Assembly: GCA_963556145.1 (NCBI GenBank)
Contig: OY744469.1
Coordinates: 1,922,001 to 1,986,000, forward strand
DNA: 64,000 bases
Reading direction: 5' to 3'
DNA from: Hygrocybe punicea
Lineage: Eukaryota > Basidiomycota > Agaricomycetes > Agaricales > Hygrophoraceae
Made by a program: the position numbers and the translations under genes. Of the stretch, positions 21,589 through 32,241 are shown piece after piece (positions within the stretch are counted from its first letter, which is position 1; each line of letters begins with the position of its first letter). A model generated the notes under the pieces. The model did no database searches. It was not told the origin of the DNA and was given only the letters and a program-made list of their open reading frames with translations.

Positions 21589-23340
21589 CTAGATTTTGTC
21601 ATGCAAGAGTGGAATTGAAATCGGTGTCCATTTCCATCCGGCATCTTTATCTAACCACTCAGGTTCATTTTCGTCTGAGCAACCTTTGGCCAGCATCTTG
21701 TTGATTTCAGACCATTTCAGCGGCATGTCAGTGTGTATTTGACACATAGGATATGTTTGATTATCTCGCACGATGCAACAAAAACCATATCTCTCATTAG
21801 ATAATAATGCTAAGTCACTACAATCTAATCCGATGGACTGTCAATTTGTTGCTTAAAGCCGTGATCCATTTCGATCATATGGGATTGTCACTAGGGGGTG
21901 GTGTTGACAATTGTAATTCCAGTTGAGGGAATGAACTTACCATAAATGTTGCTGCAGGGCTCTAGCACACATGTGAATGATTTCCATCCGAGTGGTTTTC
22001 ATTTGTGCTCCCATCAGTTGGTGGTCCATGCTGTTGTTTTGCAATATATCAGAGAGTTTGTATCATGTATATGCATAGTGGTTGGTGCGCGAGGAGTTGT
22101 CTGACCTTGTCCTGGTCTTGGGGTGACTTAGATACATATATTCCATTATGCACATAATACAAGCAAAACAATGAGTGTCAGGACTAAAAAGCTGGGAAGT
22201 AGTTCTAAGCACTTGGAATCTCGATTGAAAGAATATAACTTACCATCCAAGTCCAAAATCAAGGTCCAGGTCTAATCTTGCAATCACCACGTCATGGTTC
22301 CACTGGAGATTGGCCAGTTCGACTTCCAACTCCTTGATCCACTTGTTTTGACTTCACAGGACATCATGCAACTTCATCTGGAAGTCACTCAACCTGCATT
22401 CTAGGTCTACAACATCTATAAGCATTTATTTGGGATAATGTCAAGTGGTTACTTACCAATACGGTTGGGGCAAGGAGGCAGCTGGCCATGGATTTGGTAA
22501 ATAGTTGTGTTAATCTGGTTGCCAGCGACACTATTGATCATGCTACGATGGAAGTGAATTCGTCGAGCAGTAGTGCATGACAGGGGTATGGGTATCTGCA
22601 GGGGTATGCAGGGGTAAGGGTATACCCTTGATCTTTGGTCATTTTTGCTGGTTATTTGACTTTTATTAAATCTTGTACATGTCGGATCGCTTTGATATAA
22701 AGGAGGGAGTTGTAGAGAACTCTCCTGAGAAGCTCTGGAACATTTTTGGTAATTTTATGAGGCCTTGTTCCCATGTTATTCATCAACAACCACCAAATAC
22801 CACCAAAATCAGCCAAAATAGGTTGTTTTTCAGGAAAATATATTGTATGATGTTACTGGGAATGGGTGTAGTGTGTTATCAACCCTTTATTAATACCTTA
22901 CCAATGCAATACCATTGCCCAAACCACCAGAAGTATCCAGTTTCCTGTCATGCACTAAAGAAAATACCTTTTTTCATGATTTTTGGCATGTTTCTGATTT
23001 TTAGTGACTGAGATACCTCTCAGTTGGTTCTGATGTGAACTGAAAAGTTGTTTAAAATGTTCTTTGGAGTGCTCTGAACTTTACTTTATGATTTTAGCAA
23101 GCCTGAGTGTTGAGATATTCATTAAAAACCATCAAAAAACCGAAAAAACCACTGTTTTTGGGTCCAAAAAAATGTTTTAAGGGCTCAGGCACATATCCCC
23201 ATGGGTACGGCACTGGTATCATGGGTCAGGGACCCTGTACTCGTACCTGTACCTGTGCTGTACCCGTACTCTTTACCCCTGAGGGTATCAGGTACCCCTG
23301 TCATGCACTATCGAGCAGTTATGGTCATGGAGGAGGCCAT
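21589..23340 (-). pseudogene. Unrecognised gene disrupted by a hAT MITE
   Basis: The start at 23340 opens MASSMTITAR. The frame is then cut by the 740-bp hAT element and its 8-bp duplication. Taking out the element and one duplication copy makes the first exon run in frame to a clean donor (gtaagt). Exon 2 (from about 22417) contains coiled-coil-like sequence (LECRLSDFQMKLHDVL, KELEVELANLQWNHD) with an in-frame TGA. Later exons encode MDHQLMGAQMKTTRMEI and, last, a Trp-rich segment (MPLKWSEINKML, AGWKWTPISIPL) ending at 21589. Family unknown. Confidence 0.45.
22571..23310. mobile_element. hAT-type MITE, 740 bp
   Basis: Perfect 18-bp terminal inverted repeats TAGTGCATGACAGGGGTA at 22571-22588 and, inverted, at 23293-23310. 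An exact 8-bp target duplication TCGAGCAG lies at 22563-22570 and 23311-23318. The 8-bp duplication and TAG...CTA ends identify hAT. Subterminal regions are rich in GGGTA/TACCC words. It has no transposase, so it would move only in trans. Frames inside (22673-23011, 23107-23358) are not genes. Confidence 0.92.
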
Positions 23341-23416
23341 GATGATGGAGTAAGATAGAGTTGGTTGAGTTTAGATACAAAAATGTAAATCTATCTAGCA
23401 CTGAAAACGTTCTAAT

Positions 23417-24520
23417 TCATTTAAGTGTCCTGGCGCAATGAGTTGTAATTGACTCCATCTTGCTAAACTGCTGCTCGTGTACATGATCAAATTGTTTGCT
23501 CACCCCTGCTAACACACCCACTGGTTGACCACTGAAGTTGGGGTTGCTAGCATGTCGCTGTGCCTGTTCGAGGATGTTGAACCTGATTGTCTCACAGCCC
23601 CACCCTGCAAGCTGCCGTTTCACCTCTGTGAGAACTGATTCTGCAGTGTTCCGGAAGTTGGGTCTGAAAGGCAATGATTTGGGGATGAGCTGGTAGTAAT
23701 TGGTGCTGAGGCAGCGGGTACGTTCAGGAACATTCACATTCAAGGGCGAATGGCCAGGATTGGCCTTGGTTATGGCCTCTGCTGCCTAGATGTTAGGGGG
23801 GCTGCAGAAGGTTGGGGTCTTTTTCTGTGTGGTGACAGCAGTGGGGGAGTGGTCCGTGTTGCATGTGTTTCCCAAGGGGAGGAGTGGATGTGGTGGTGGA
23901 TTGGTGGATGTGGGAGGTTTGTGTATGGTGGAAACTTGAGCCTAGGCCATCATCTGGATGCATTTTTAATTACCTTGAATGCTGACCATTGCTTACATGT
24001 TGAATGTGAATCAAATACCTTGTCCGAGGCAACCAAAAATCGACCAATCATACAGTACTACTCATAAAACTCATATACCTGAGAGTTGCCATACATCTCC
24101 TCCATATCTGAAAGCCCAACTTCATCACAATCCTCCTCCTCCCACTTGAGATCACTACTTTCAGAGTTGTCAGACTTGGAGGTACTGTCAGATTCTTCTT
24201 CATTGCGAACTTCAACCCAGTCAAGTTTGGAATCTGCAGTGGAAAGATCATTGTCTTCGCATATTGGATCTTCATCATCACTGTGAGCATTGCTGCATTG
24301 GTCGCCACTGGGTTGGAATGAGTCATGACCATATACATGCCCAACCCCAATGATAATGCATGACCATATCCTGATGAACAAAGCCAATGATCAGGAAGGA
24401 ATTAAAAAGATGCAGCAAGTTGTCAGCGATGACTCACCAATTGATGTAGTATTGAACCCAATCCTTTTCACTGGGGAACATTGACCAATGGATTGATTTC
24501 TCACTTGCATATCGGACATG
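23417..24520 (-). pseudogene. Unrecognised gene, 3' part, cut off by the gypsy element
   Basis: Minus-strand exons read from the gypsy insertion point. The first has RHVRYASEKSIHWSMFPSEK, then an intron, then an acidic exon with HVYGHDSFQPSGD and many Asp/Glu/Ser (24371-24070). The last (about 23779-23417) holds TKANPGHSPLNVNVPERTR, TNYYQLIPKSLPFRPNFR and GWGCETIRFNILEQAQRH, and ends at 23417. The 5' part should lie beyond the retrotransposon, at 36513-36660. No family recognised. Without its promoter it is presumably silent. Confidence 0.45.
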
Positions 24521-24524
24521 ACGT

Positions 24525-25318
24525 TGTAAAGGCGAGGTCAGGGTGGCTGCGGAATAATAATCCTAAGCCTGTGGGGGTCAGCGTGAAAGTGACTAGGAAT
24601 AGTCTAGCGAGCTTCAGCAAGATGATAGGATATAAATGATAAGAAGCCGCCAAGTAAACTACTGAAATCTATTGAGGCCGGTCGAAGCTGACAAGGCCGA
24701 CGGTGTCGGGTATGGCGGGTCGGGTGTCGGGTGACGAGAAACGTAGAGATTAAGACGGTAGAAGGACGGGGAGAGCATCGAGGAAACCGACGAGTAGTGT
24801 GTGTGATGGATTTTACTGAGAGGCTGATTCTCAGAGAGAGGAAATGGGGGAACTGGTTTCTTATTATGAGACGGCGCTTGGGCACCGTTTTTATACTACA
24901 AATTTCTGTACCTAGCTTCGGACGAGAGTCCTCGGCCAATGAGAGAAAACAAAGGAGAATAAAAATGGACAAGTAGGAAGAGGGTTGCGAGGCGACCATG
25001 ACAGGGAAAATGGGTGGAAGATATAAAAACCGTAAAAGATGTAATATACTGTACTGTATCTCCATAAGGGAGACACTAGGCGCAAATAAGGCAAGTCCGA
25101 TGTCGGGATCCCAGTCCAATGAGATCTATCTTAGATATTTGAAGTTCTGTGAGTTTAGGAGATGGACCGACCAGGTACGTGAGTGGCCGTGCTAGTCGGT
25201 ATGCATCGGGTTGCATCGGGTTGCGTCGGGTTCGAGCGTAGATTGCTAGAGACGTTGGGTTCGAGCGGATTCGCTAGATATCGATGTTATGGCCTCAGAG
25301 GGTCGAGGACCCTCTACA
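24525..25318 (-). repeat. 3' LTR of the gypsy element (794 bp)
   Basis: Matches 35724-36508 along its length. It holds a 9-bp extra segment near 24690 (GACAAGGCC context). The purine-rich stretch next to it (complement of 25319-25334) fits a polypurine tract. Confidence 0.9.
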
Positions 25319-25490
25319 TCTCCTTGGGTCTTCTAATAGAGACCATCCGTGGTCGAGAATATGGGGTCTCTAAATGCGGGTTGCGAATGTGGCCAATCAC
25401 GTGAGCAGCCAAACAACGGCAAAGTAAAATAAAAAATAAAAAAATCTCGTTGTTGATCCAACCTTTCCTCTACACCATCACACGCCCACC

Positions 25491-26888
25491 ATGTCCCAAG
25501 TCTACGACAATTTCCTCGCCTTCGTCGAAAGCATTGAACCCGATGTCTGGGCGGACTACGAAGAGGCCATTAACGCGGTCACCGTGTTTCACAGCGACGA
25601 TCTCATTACGATGGTAGACGGCAATGAGGGGATGGCCCAGCAATGGTTAAGCGGCCGCAAGAAAGCACTGGTGAGTTTCCCGATTGATTACACGTGTCTT
25701 TAAGATAGCTCATGTCATCCTACTAGCGTGCTTATAATGGAATCGTCGCTGAACTCCAAGCCGGTGGTATGAGGCCAGTAATGCCACCGTTATGGGCCGA
25801 CCACCAATTGTACGCTAACGATGTCGAAGAGTGGCTGAAAGAAGCGGCGGACCGAGAGAGGCAGGAAAAGGAAGAAGCTAGACGGTGGGCGGATGAGGAA
25901 GCGGCTACGCGGGAAGAGGAGGCCAGACAGTTGGCAGAGGCAAATGCACGAGCGGAGGCAGAGAAAGGGCGAAAGGCAGCAGAGGAAAGGCGGGAGCGGC
26001 TTAGAATAGAACAGCATGGGCAGCACTGGACTCAAGAAGTGGACCGGGTTGAAAGGGATGGAGCTGTGTATCGGCAGCAGCTCAGCGAGGAACGGCGAGC
26101 TGAAGCAAATGCATCGGTCTCGGGTGAACCAGGGACTGAGTCAATTCCGGAAGGCAAAGTCGCTGTTGAGCCAGAGGAAGGCCCCGTCGACCCAGCACCA
26201 GAGACACCGGCCGATGTAGAAGACGTAGATATGCCGGGCGTAGAGACCGGAGACCTGGCTGGTACGACGGTGAGTTCCTGTGTTGGTTCATTTGTTCTTT
26301 AGTCACTGATCCTGGTAACAGTTCACCGGGCTGTTTCCCCTAAAAGCCTGCACCAACTGCGTCAAGGCTCAAGAGGCATGTCGAGGCGTCACGGGCTATG
26401 TGTGCGAACGATGCCGGAGGCTCAAGAAAAGATGTACTAACGCTACACACCGGACGGGTGGGGGTCGGCGCAAGGTGGATACCGGAAAGGGCAAAGAGGT
26501 CGCGGTTGGCACGAGGAAGCTGTTGTCGTTCTCGACAAAGCCGATCCGCAGTAGGCCTGCCCAGGCCTCAACGAGCAAACCACTGGTTGAGGATGTGGAA
26601 TCGGTCGAGGACGATGACGAAGACGAGGAGGAGTCGGAGGAAGAACGGCCGACGAAAAGGCTTAGGGCAGCCTCGGCAGCAAACCCGTTCGTCTTGACGA
26701 TGGAGAATTATGAGCAAGTGTCGGCGTGGCTAGCAGTCCTTATGGAGGAGCTGGGAGCCCTGGGCACCAATGTCAACCGTCACCTCGTCCACTTCGGTCA
26801 AGAGTTCCAGCGGCTCTGCGTTGATCTCAAACAGTTGACCTCAAGGTTGGCGATGTTGAGGTGGGACTACGAGACCGGCCACCTGTAA
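25491..26888 (+). CDS. Antisense gene in the gypsy element: coiled-coil protein with a Zn2Cys6-type cluster
   Basis: Exons 25491-25670, 25727-26269 and 26322-26888 join in frame to 429 residues with canonical introns. Residues 70-170 are a long Glu/Arg/Ala-rich helix (EEWLKEAADRERQEKEEARR). An acidic linker follows, then six cysteines with spacing C-X2-C-X6-C-X7-C-X2-C-X6-C (CTNCVKAQEAC, CERCRRLKKRC), which is the fungal binuclear zinc cluster pattern. A basic/acidic region and a C-terminal helix (NVNRHLVHFGQEFQRL) end the protein. It lies between the 3' LTR and the integrase end and points against gag-pol. Unlike gag-pol it has no lesion. A DNA-binding or regulatory role is inference. Confidence 0.7.
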
Positions 26889-27093
26889 AATAGAAAAAAA
26901 TAACGAGCCTGTTGTATATATAAAAAAAATATATCATGTACATAAAAGACATGTCAGCTTGTTCACCCAGCTAAGGAAAGCCGATCGGCTCCCGAAGACA
27001 TAGGACTATTCACATCATTCATCATATCATTAGAAAACTAAGAGGAACTAAATAAAATGGGGGTATAACGTGGACAGAATATAAATGAAATGC
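26889..27093. other. Interval between antisense gene and integrase end
   Basis: AT-rich (near 26895-26940) with no coding frame. The two genes converge here, so it probably holds both 3' ends. Confidence 0.4.
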
Positions 27094-29395
27094 TTAATCG
27101 TTGTCCGGTGAGGAGTCTATAGAGGGCGGGTACATTGGATCATCAAGATCGTTTGAATCGGTATCGTCGGCATCAGGGTATTGTAAGAAATCGTCCAATG
27201 GTATTGATATTTTTGAGCGGGCGTGGTAGGGTACGACTCGGAAAGCGGCAAATCGAGATCTAGAAACCGCACCGTTGAGTTCGGCTAGTATGTAGGATCC
27301 GCCTTCTGTTTTCCTAACGACAACCATGGGTCCAAAGTACCGCAGTGATATGCAGCGCACATCCCTAAGCATGGAAACCCTCTATTGGACCTATTCTAGT
27401 CTCGACATGCTGCGATTCGCTGCGATTTATTGCGAAACATCCCGATTTATATGTATCTCCATTGCGATGCACGCGATACGGGCGATAATTTGACATTACG
27501 GCGATTTTCTTCGGAGTGCTTCGGCCCCCTTCGGAAACATATTTCGAGCCTCTCCAACATCACCCACGCTTATACCGTTCACCCTATTCCATTCCGATTC
27601 CGTTCCGGTTCCAGGGAAGTCTATATGCGACATGTTTCACTTATTTCAAACGTTATAGCTCCTATCCTCTAGATATTTTGGAAATTGCTTCGCATGGTGT
27701 TATACCCTTTGTTTCAGTTCCATTTCATTCCTATTGCACCATAGTTCCGTCATGCACCGTCTATTTGTCTTGCCTTCTTCACCCTTTATTGTCCTAACAA
27801 CCAACTTCGCATAAATACCCCCTATAGTTTACATACTAGAGGAACGTCTTGTATACCCCCGATTCCAGTCTATCATATCACCTCTTTACTGCGCCGTCCA
27901 TGCGATAGCTCCGCTGTGCTCTATTAGACTTCGCGTTCCTTCTATAAAGTGCTACATATACGCCAAAAACATCGCCGACTGTTTCGCACACGCTGTGCAC
28001 ATCGCACACATCGCGCACATCGGAAACATCATCGCCACTATCCAGAGCACCTCTGAGTATTTTTACTAACCTTTTGGATTGAGATTGAACCCCTCAGAAT
28101 TCGTACAGCACTGTGGTAGAGTTGGTATTTGATTCTGTTCGCATTACCGCAGTGCACCCTTTCAGCGGTTTTGCTTTACAATCGAGAGACATTTCGATAT
28201 GTGAATTTCGGATGAGAATGAGGTTACCGGGTTCGAAGTTGAAAACTTTGATCATGTTGGCGTATTTCTGCTCGAATTGCCAGGCGGACGCGAGCCGAGA
28301 TTTGGTAAGCTTTTCTTTGACCTGATCGAGGTTGGCTTCTCGTTTACGAAGTTGTCGGGCGCGGATGACTATGAGGTCGGTCGTAGACATTGTATCTTGC
28401 GTCGGAACCATGTACATAGCTTCAGCAAAATCGAATGGAAAAAGCGGTTCTACTCTGTGTGCGATGTAGTAGGACGAGTATCCGAGGCTTTTGTGTGTAG
28501 TGACCCATTCGGCCCAAAATATGGAATGGGTAACAGTGTGCCATTTCTTTTCATTTCCGTCACAACTTTTCATAATGGCCTCCTGGACATCTAGGTGGCG
28601 ACGCTCAACGGGTCCGTTTGCTTGTGAGTTATAGGGCGAAATGCAGATGTGCCGGATACCGTAGCGGGAGGCGAGATAGTCGAGTGCTTCTATGAACAGC
28701 TTGCCGTTGTCGGTAACGATTTCTTCGAGAGCGCCCCAGCGGCATAAGATGTCTTCAAATAGGAATGTGCCGATGGTCGAGCCAGTCTCGCGGCGTAACA
28801 TGCGGAACTCAGGGTAGGTGGACAGGGAGCAATGGGCTTGGACGATGTATCGATAGCCGCCGGATCGTGGCATAAACATTGTGTCGACATATGCTTTATG
28901 AAATAGCGAGGCCGGTGTAGCGACAGTGGGCGGAATGTGATGATAACGCATTTGCCGTACTTGGCACTGATGGCAAGACTGGATGTACCACTTAACATCA
29001 TGGTCAAGGTGTGGCCACCAGAAACGATCAAGTAGCCGGGCGCGGACGGAGAATATACCTTTGTGGCCGAGAGAGTTGTGAGCGTCTTTGAGTAACTGAA
29101 GCCGGCAGTCGGGCGGTATGACGAGTTTGTGTTTTCCGTGACGGTCTTTGCGCCAAAGCTTGTTATCGGTGACGAAGAATTCAAGGGCATATCGTAAGAA
29201 CAGACAGTATTCTTCGTCCGTGAGGTTCACGGGTCGGGTTAGATCTCGTAACCAAGTGTCGACGAGAGCAAGACGAGCGTCGGCCGCGTGGGCTTTATCA
29301 GATCGTGGTATGTCAGAGACGGCTTCCTGATTTGTGTAATGAGGACAGCGGGTAACTCGTGGAGTCGGTCGGCTGTGGCACGGCATCAGCCGCAT
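27094..29395 (-). pseudogene. Ty3/gypsy integrase, interrupted near its C-terminus
   Basis: From 29395 the frame encodes the integrase: an HHCC-type zinc module (HNSLGHKG, CHQCQ), then the DDE core with VDTMFM, VTDNGKLF and a glutamate in NGPVERRHLD, then a C-terminal domain starting FNFEPGNLILIRNS. At about 28155 normal sequence stops (CKAKP). The expected continuation (RYFGPMVVVRKTEGGSYILAE) reappears only at about 27340 and runs to 27094. About 0.77 kb of non-coding DNA separates the two. A frameshift near 29390 also separates this frame from RNase H upstream. Integrase would insert the cDNA copy; this one cannot be made whole. Confidence 0.85.
27363..28138. mobile_element. 0.77-kb insertion in the integrase frame
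   Basis: The segment is bounded by direct repeats of TACCGCAGTG (27339-27348 and 28131-28140, plus strand). It falls exactly where the integrase C-terminal frame is broken. A 10-bp direct repeat looks like a target duplication. No terminal inverted repeat and no coding frame were seen, so the class is undetermined. The coordinates are my best estimate; the insert may begin directly after 27348. Confidence 0.5.
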
Positions 29396-31437
29396 ACGGC
29401 AATCAGCTTAGACGGTAAGGGGACGGGTCGGTAGTTGACGACTTCCATAAAGAAACCGTAGGAGTGGTCGAGCCAATCGTCGGAGTCATCAATCTCCTCG
29501 GGGTCTTCTGCAGCGCGGGGGCGTCTGGAGAGTCCGTCGGGTGCACCATGTGCGGAAGTGGGTACGTGAACGAGTCTAAAATCAAATAAGAGCACGCCAG
29601 CTATCCATCGGTTGATCGTTGCATTGGGATGAATGTCAGGGTTGTTGAGCATCCCTTTTATGTACTTCGCGTCGACTTCAACGGTGAGGTTGCGGACGCC
29701 GATAATGAAAATCTGGTAGGCGCGGAGGGCCCTGAAGAGACCGTAAAGCTCGAGCTTGGACTGAGAGTATCGGGCTTCGCGTTCATTCCACGATATTGAA
29801 CCAAAACGATTCGGATAGCACTTTCCGTCGGTGCAGATTTGCATAAGAACGAAGCCGACTCCAAGAACGGATGAATCGACGGCGAGAATGACCTCCCATT
29901 CACGCGATGAAATGATGGCATTTTTGAGGTAGTCGACGGCGGTCTCTTCTTCTTCACCAAATTCGAAGGGTATACCTTTGCGGGTAAGACGGACGAGGGG
30001 TCAGGAGTGGAGCGAGAAGTCTTTCATAAAAATACGCAAGACGCCGCAGATACCAAGAAAGGCGCGAACTTCGGTGAGGTTGGTCGGCAGTGGCCAATCG
30101 TGAATCTTCTGTACTTTGGAGTCGTCGGCTACTCTTCCTTCGTATGTGCATCGGTGGCCAACAACGATGACTGAGGGTCGACACAACTCAAGTTTCTTGC
30201 CATTAAAGGTACTGCCGACATAGCGGAAACGCTGGATGACACGGTTGACACCTTGGAAGTGCTCCCAAATGAAACGTCGGATTGCTGGGTTCTCGGGTAT
30301 GGTCTCGTAGGTACCGTCGGGTTGCTCGTAGCAGGTTGGAGGCCCTTTGATGGGAATATCGTCCATATACGGAACGGCAAGATGAGGGATTTCGTCACGG
30401 AGGATGTACGTGGAGTCACCATGTAAGATCTGCGGGGAATTTGTGTATCCCATAGCGATCCGCGTAAGTCGAAGCGTTCCGAGTGGAGACTGAAATGTCA
30501 TATAGTCCCGAGATGAGGGGTGGACGAGGCGTTGGTCGAAAGAGACAAAGAGGTCGAAGGAAGCGTAGCAAGAGTGGCCGCCAAAGGCCTCGGCCAAGTG
30601 CTCAGTCATGGGCGGTACGGCGGGATCGCAGATAGTGACGGCATTAAGCGGCTGTAGATCGTGGACGATTCGAAGGGACTTCCCATCCTTTTTCAAAACA
30701 CAGAACCAGCAGGAGCGGTATGACGAATTCGAGGGTTCATAGGTACCGGCGTTAATTTTGTCTTTGATGATGCCGATGACTTCATTAAGGATACCAGGTG
30801 GGATTGGGATATTGCAATGGACCCACGGGTCGTGCGGTATGGTGGGAATGTGGATCGGCGGGAAGTAGTCGGTGTTGAATTGCCCTTTCTCGGATTCGTT
30901 CCAGGCGAAAGCGGCTTCTTGCGTTTTGATGATATGGTGGCCGAGTTTCTCTTCCTCTGGCCAAAGGAATCCATCTGAGTTCATCAGCATCGCGTCGTGT
31001 CGTTCCTGGGTATAGCGGGTGCCGGGTGTAAAGTCGGGCGGGTGAGTCGGGAGCGTGGGTAAATCGGCTAGCGGGTCGCCGGTGATCTCACGTATGATTC
31101 AGTATTTGTCGGGGAGAGTGGTAGAAATTGGGCGGATACGATTGGCTACCTTCTTATACTTTTTCTTGGTAACAACTCCTTTTAGGTCCCTGGTAGGGGG
31201 GGTGGTATACGAGATATAAGTAGCGTGTTCAGTAGAGGCTTTGTTACAAATATTCGAAGAAGAAATAGGTGACGCGGGAGCGGAGACGGAACAAGACAAA
31301 GGAAGGGTATTGGTAGTACGTAGCTGATTTTGTACATCGGTCAACAATGAAATGTACTGGGCGGCAGTCTGAGGCTGAGACGAAGAGAAATCTAAATCGA
31401 TAGAAAAACATAAGTCCTCTTCTAAGGGAAACGGCAA
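29386..31437 (-). pseudogene. Ty3/gypsy reverse transcriptase and RNase H, three-piece frame
   Basis: One frame runs 31437-29386, interrupted by two TGA codons. The first, at 31099, follows LPDKY; the second, at 30001, follows DFSLHS. Each is one C-to-T step from CGA. Reverse transcriptase motifs include YRSCWFCVLKKDGKSLRIV, YASFDLF and the active-site box VPYMDDIPIKG. RNase H follows (KLELYGLFRAL, VEVDAKYIKGML). The product would copy element RNA to DNA. Ignoring the two nonsense codons the frame is continuous. It ends by frameshift before the integrase. Confidence 0.85.
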
Positions 31438-31538
31438 AAGGGAAGAATAGTTCGTGGTATAGGTGTGGTTGCTTTCGAGTGGTGGCTTCTCATCTCCTGG
31501 TGCGTCCTTCCCAAGAGGTATCTCCAGGTCCTCGACTT

Positions 31539-32233
31539 CTAAAAATCCGGCTTTCCGGTGTCAGACTGCTCTCGTCGGTTCTTTTGGTTGTGCTCGATGG
31601 TGGGCAGGGTGACGACGGTGCCAGTGTTTGGGTCCGTGATCATGACTTGTTGCTCTCCATTTTTATAATCCTTCGTAAGGGCCTCGGAAAGCGTGAAGAA
31701 TGGGCGGCCGATGAGGATTTCGTAGGGGGCGTCGTCGACGACTTGGACTTGGAGGAAAAGATCGACGTCGCCAAAAGTGAATTTTAGGTTGGCGATCCGG
31801 CCGAGGGTGTCGTTGTCGCTTTTATTTGCCGACTGCATCCGCATCTTCATATTTTGGAGGCCGTAACCGAGTTTCTCCCAAATATCGCGTCACATGCTGA
31901 TGATCATGGAACCGTTGTCGAGGACGCACTCAAATACGAATTTGCCGTTGATGAGCGGGTAGACCGCACGGAGAGGGACTGAGTCGCGGCCGACGACAAG
32001 CAGGACGTTTTCCTGACAATGTTGGCAGGCGCGGGTAGGGATTTCGGGTGCGTGAAAATGGAAGACCTCGACGTTGTTACTCTCGGCAGTGACCTTTTTC
32101 GAAGTAGTGAGGTCCTTCATGTGTCGGCGGGCATCGGACGACATGGCTAAAAGTTCTCGTTGCAAAATGCAGACTTGAGAATCGAGTGCGCGGTCGATGA
32201 TGGATTTGGCGATACCGGGATCTTCAATGGGGG
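31539..32233 (-). pseudogene. Ty3/gypsy retropepsin-type protease region
   Basis: Continues the gag frame after the hAT insertion (PIEDPGIAKSIIDRALDSQ). It includes a Cys/His segment (CQHCQEN) and the protease-like core: ECVLDNGSMI, where family members usually have D-S/T-G, and the later ILIGRPFF block. A TGA at about 31890 follows ISM and precedes RDIWEKLGYGLQ, again one step from CGA. At 31539-31545 the frame stops at TAG after a run of five T; the next frame resumes one base back as LEVEDLEIPLG. This may be a -1 frameshift site or a simple indel. Confidence 0.75.
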
Positions 32234-32241
32234 CCTGGTAG

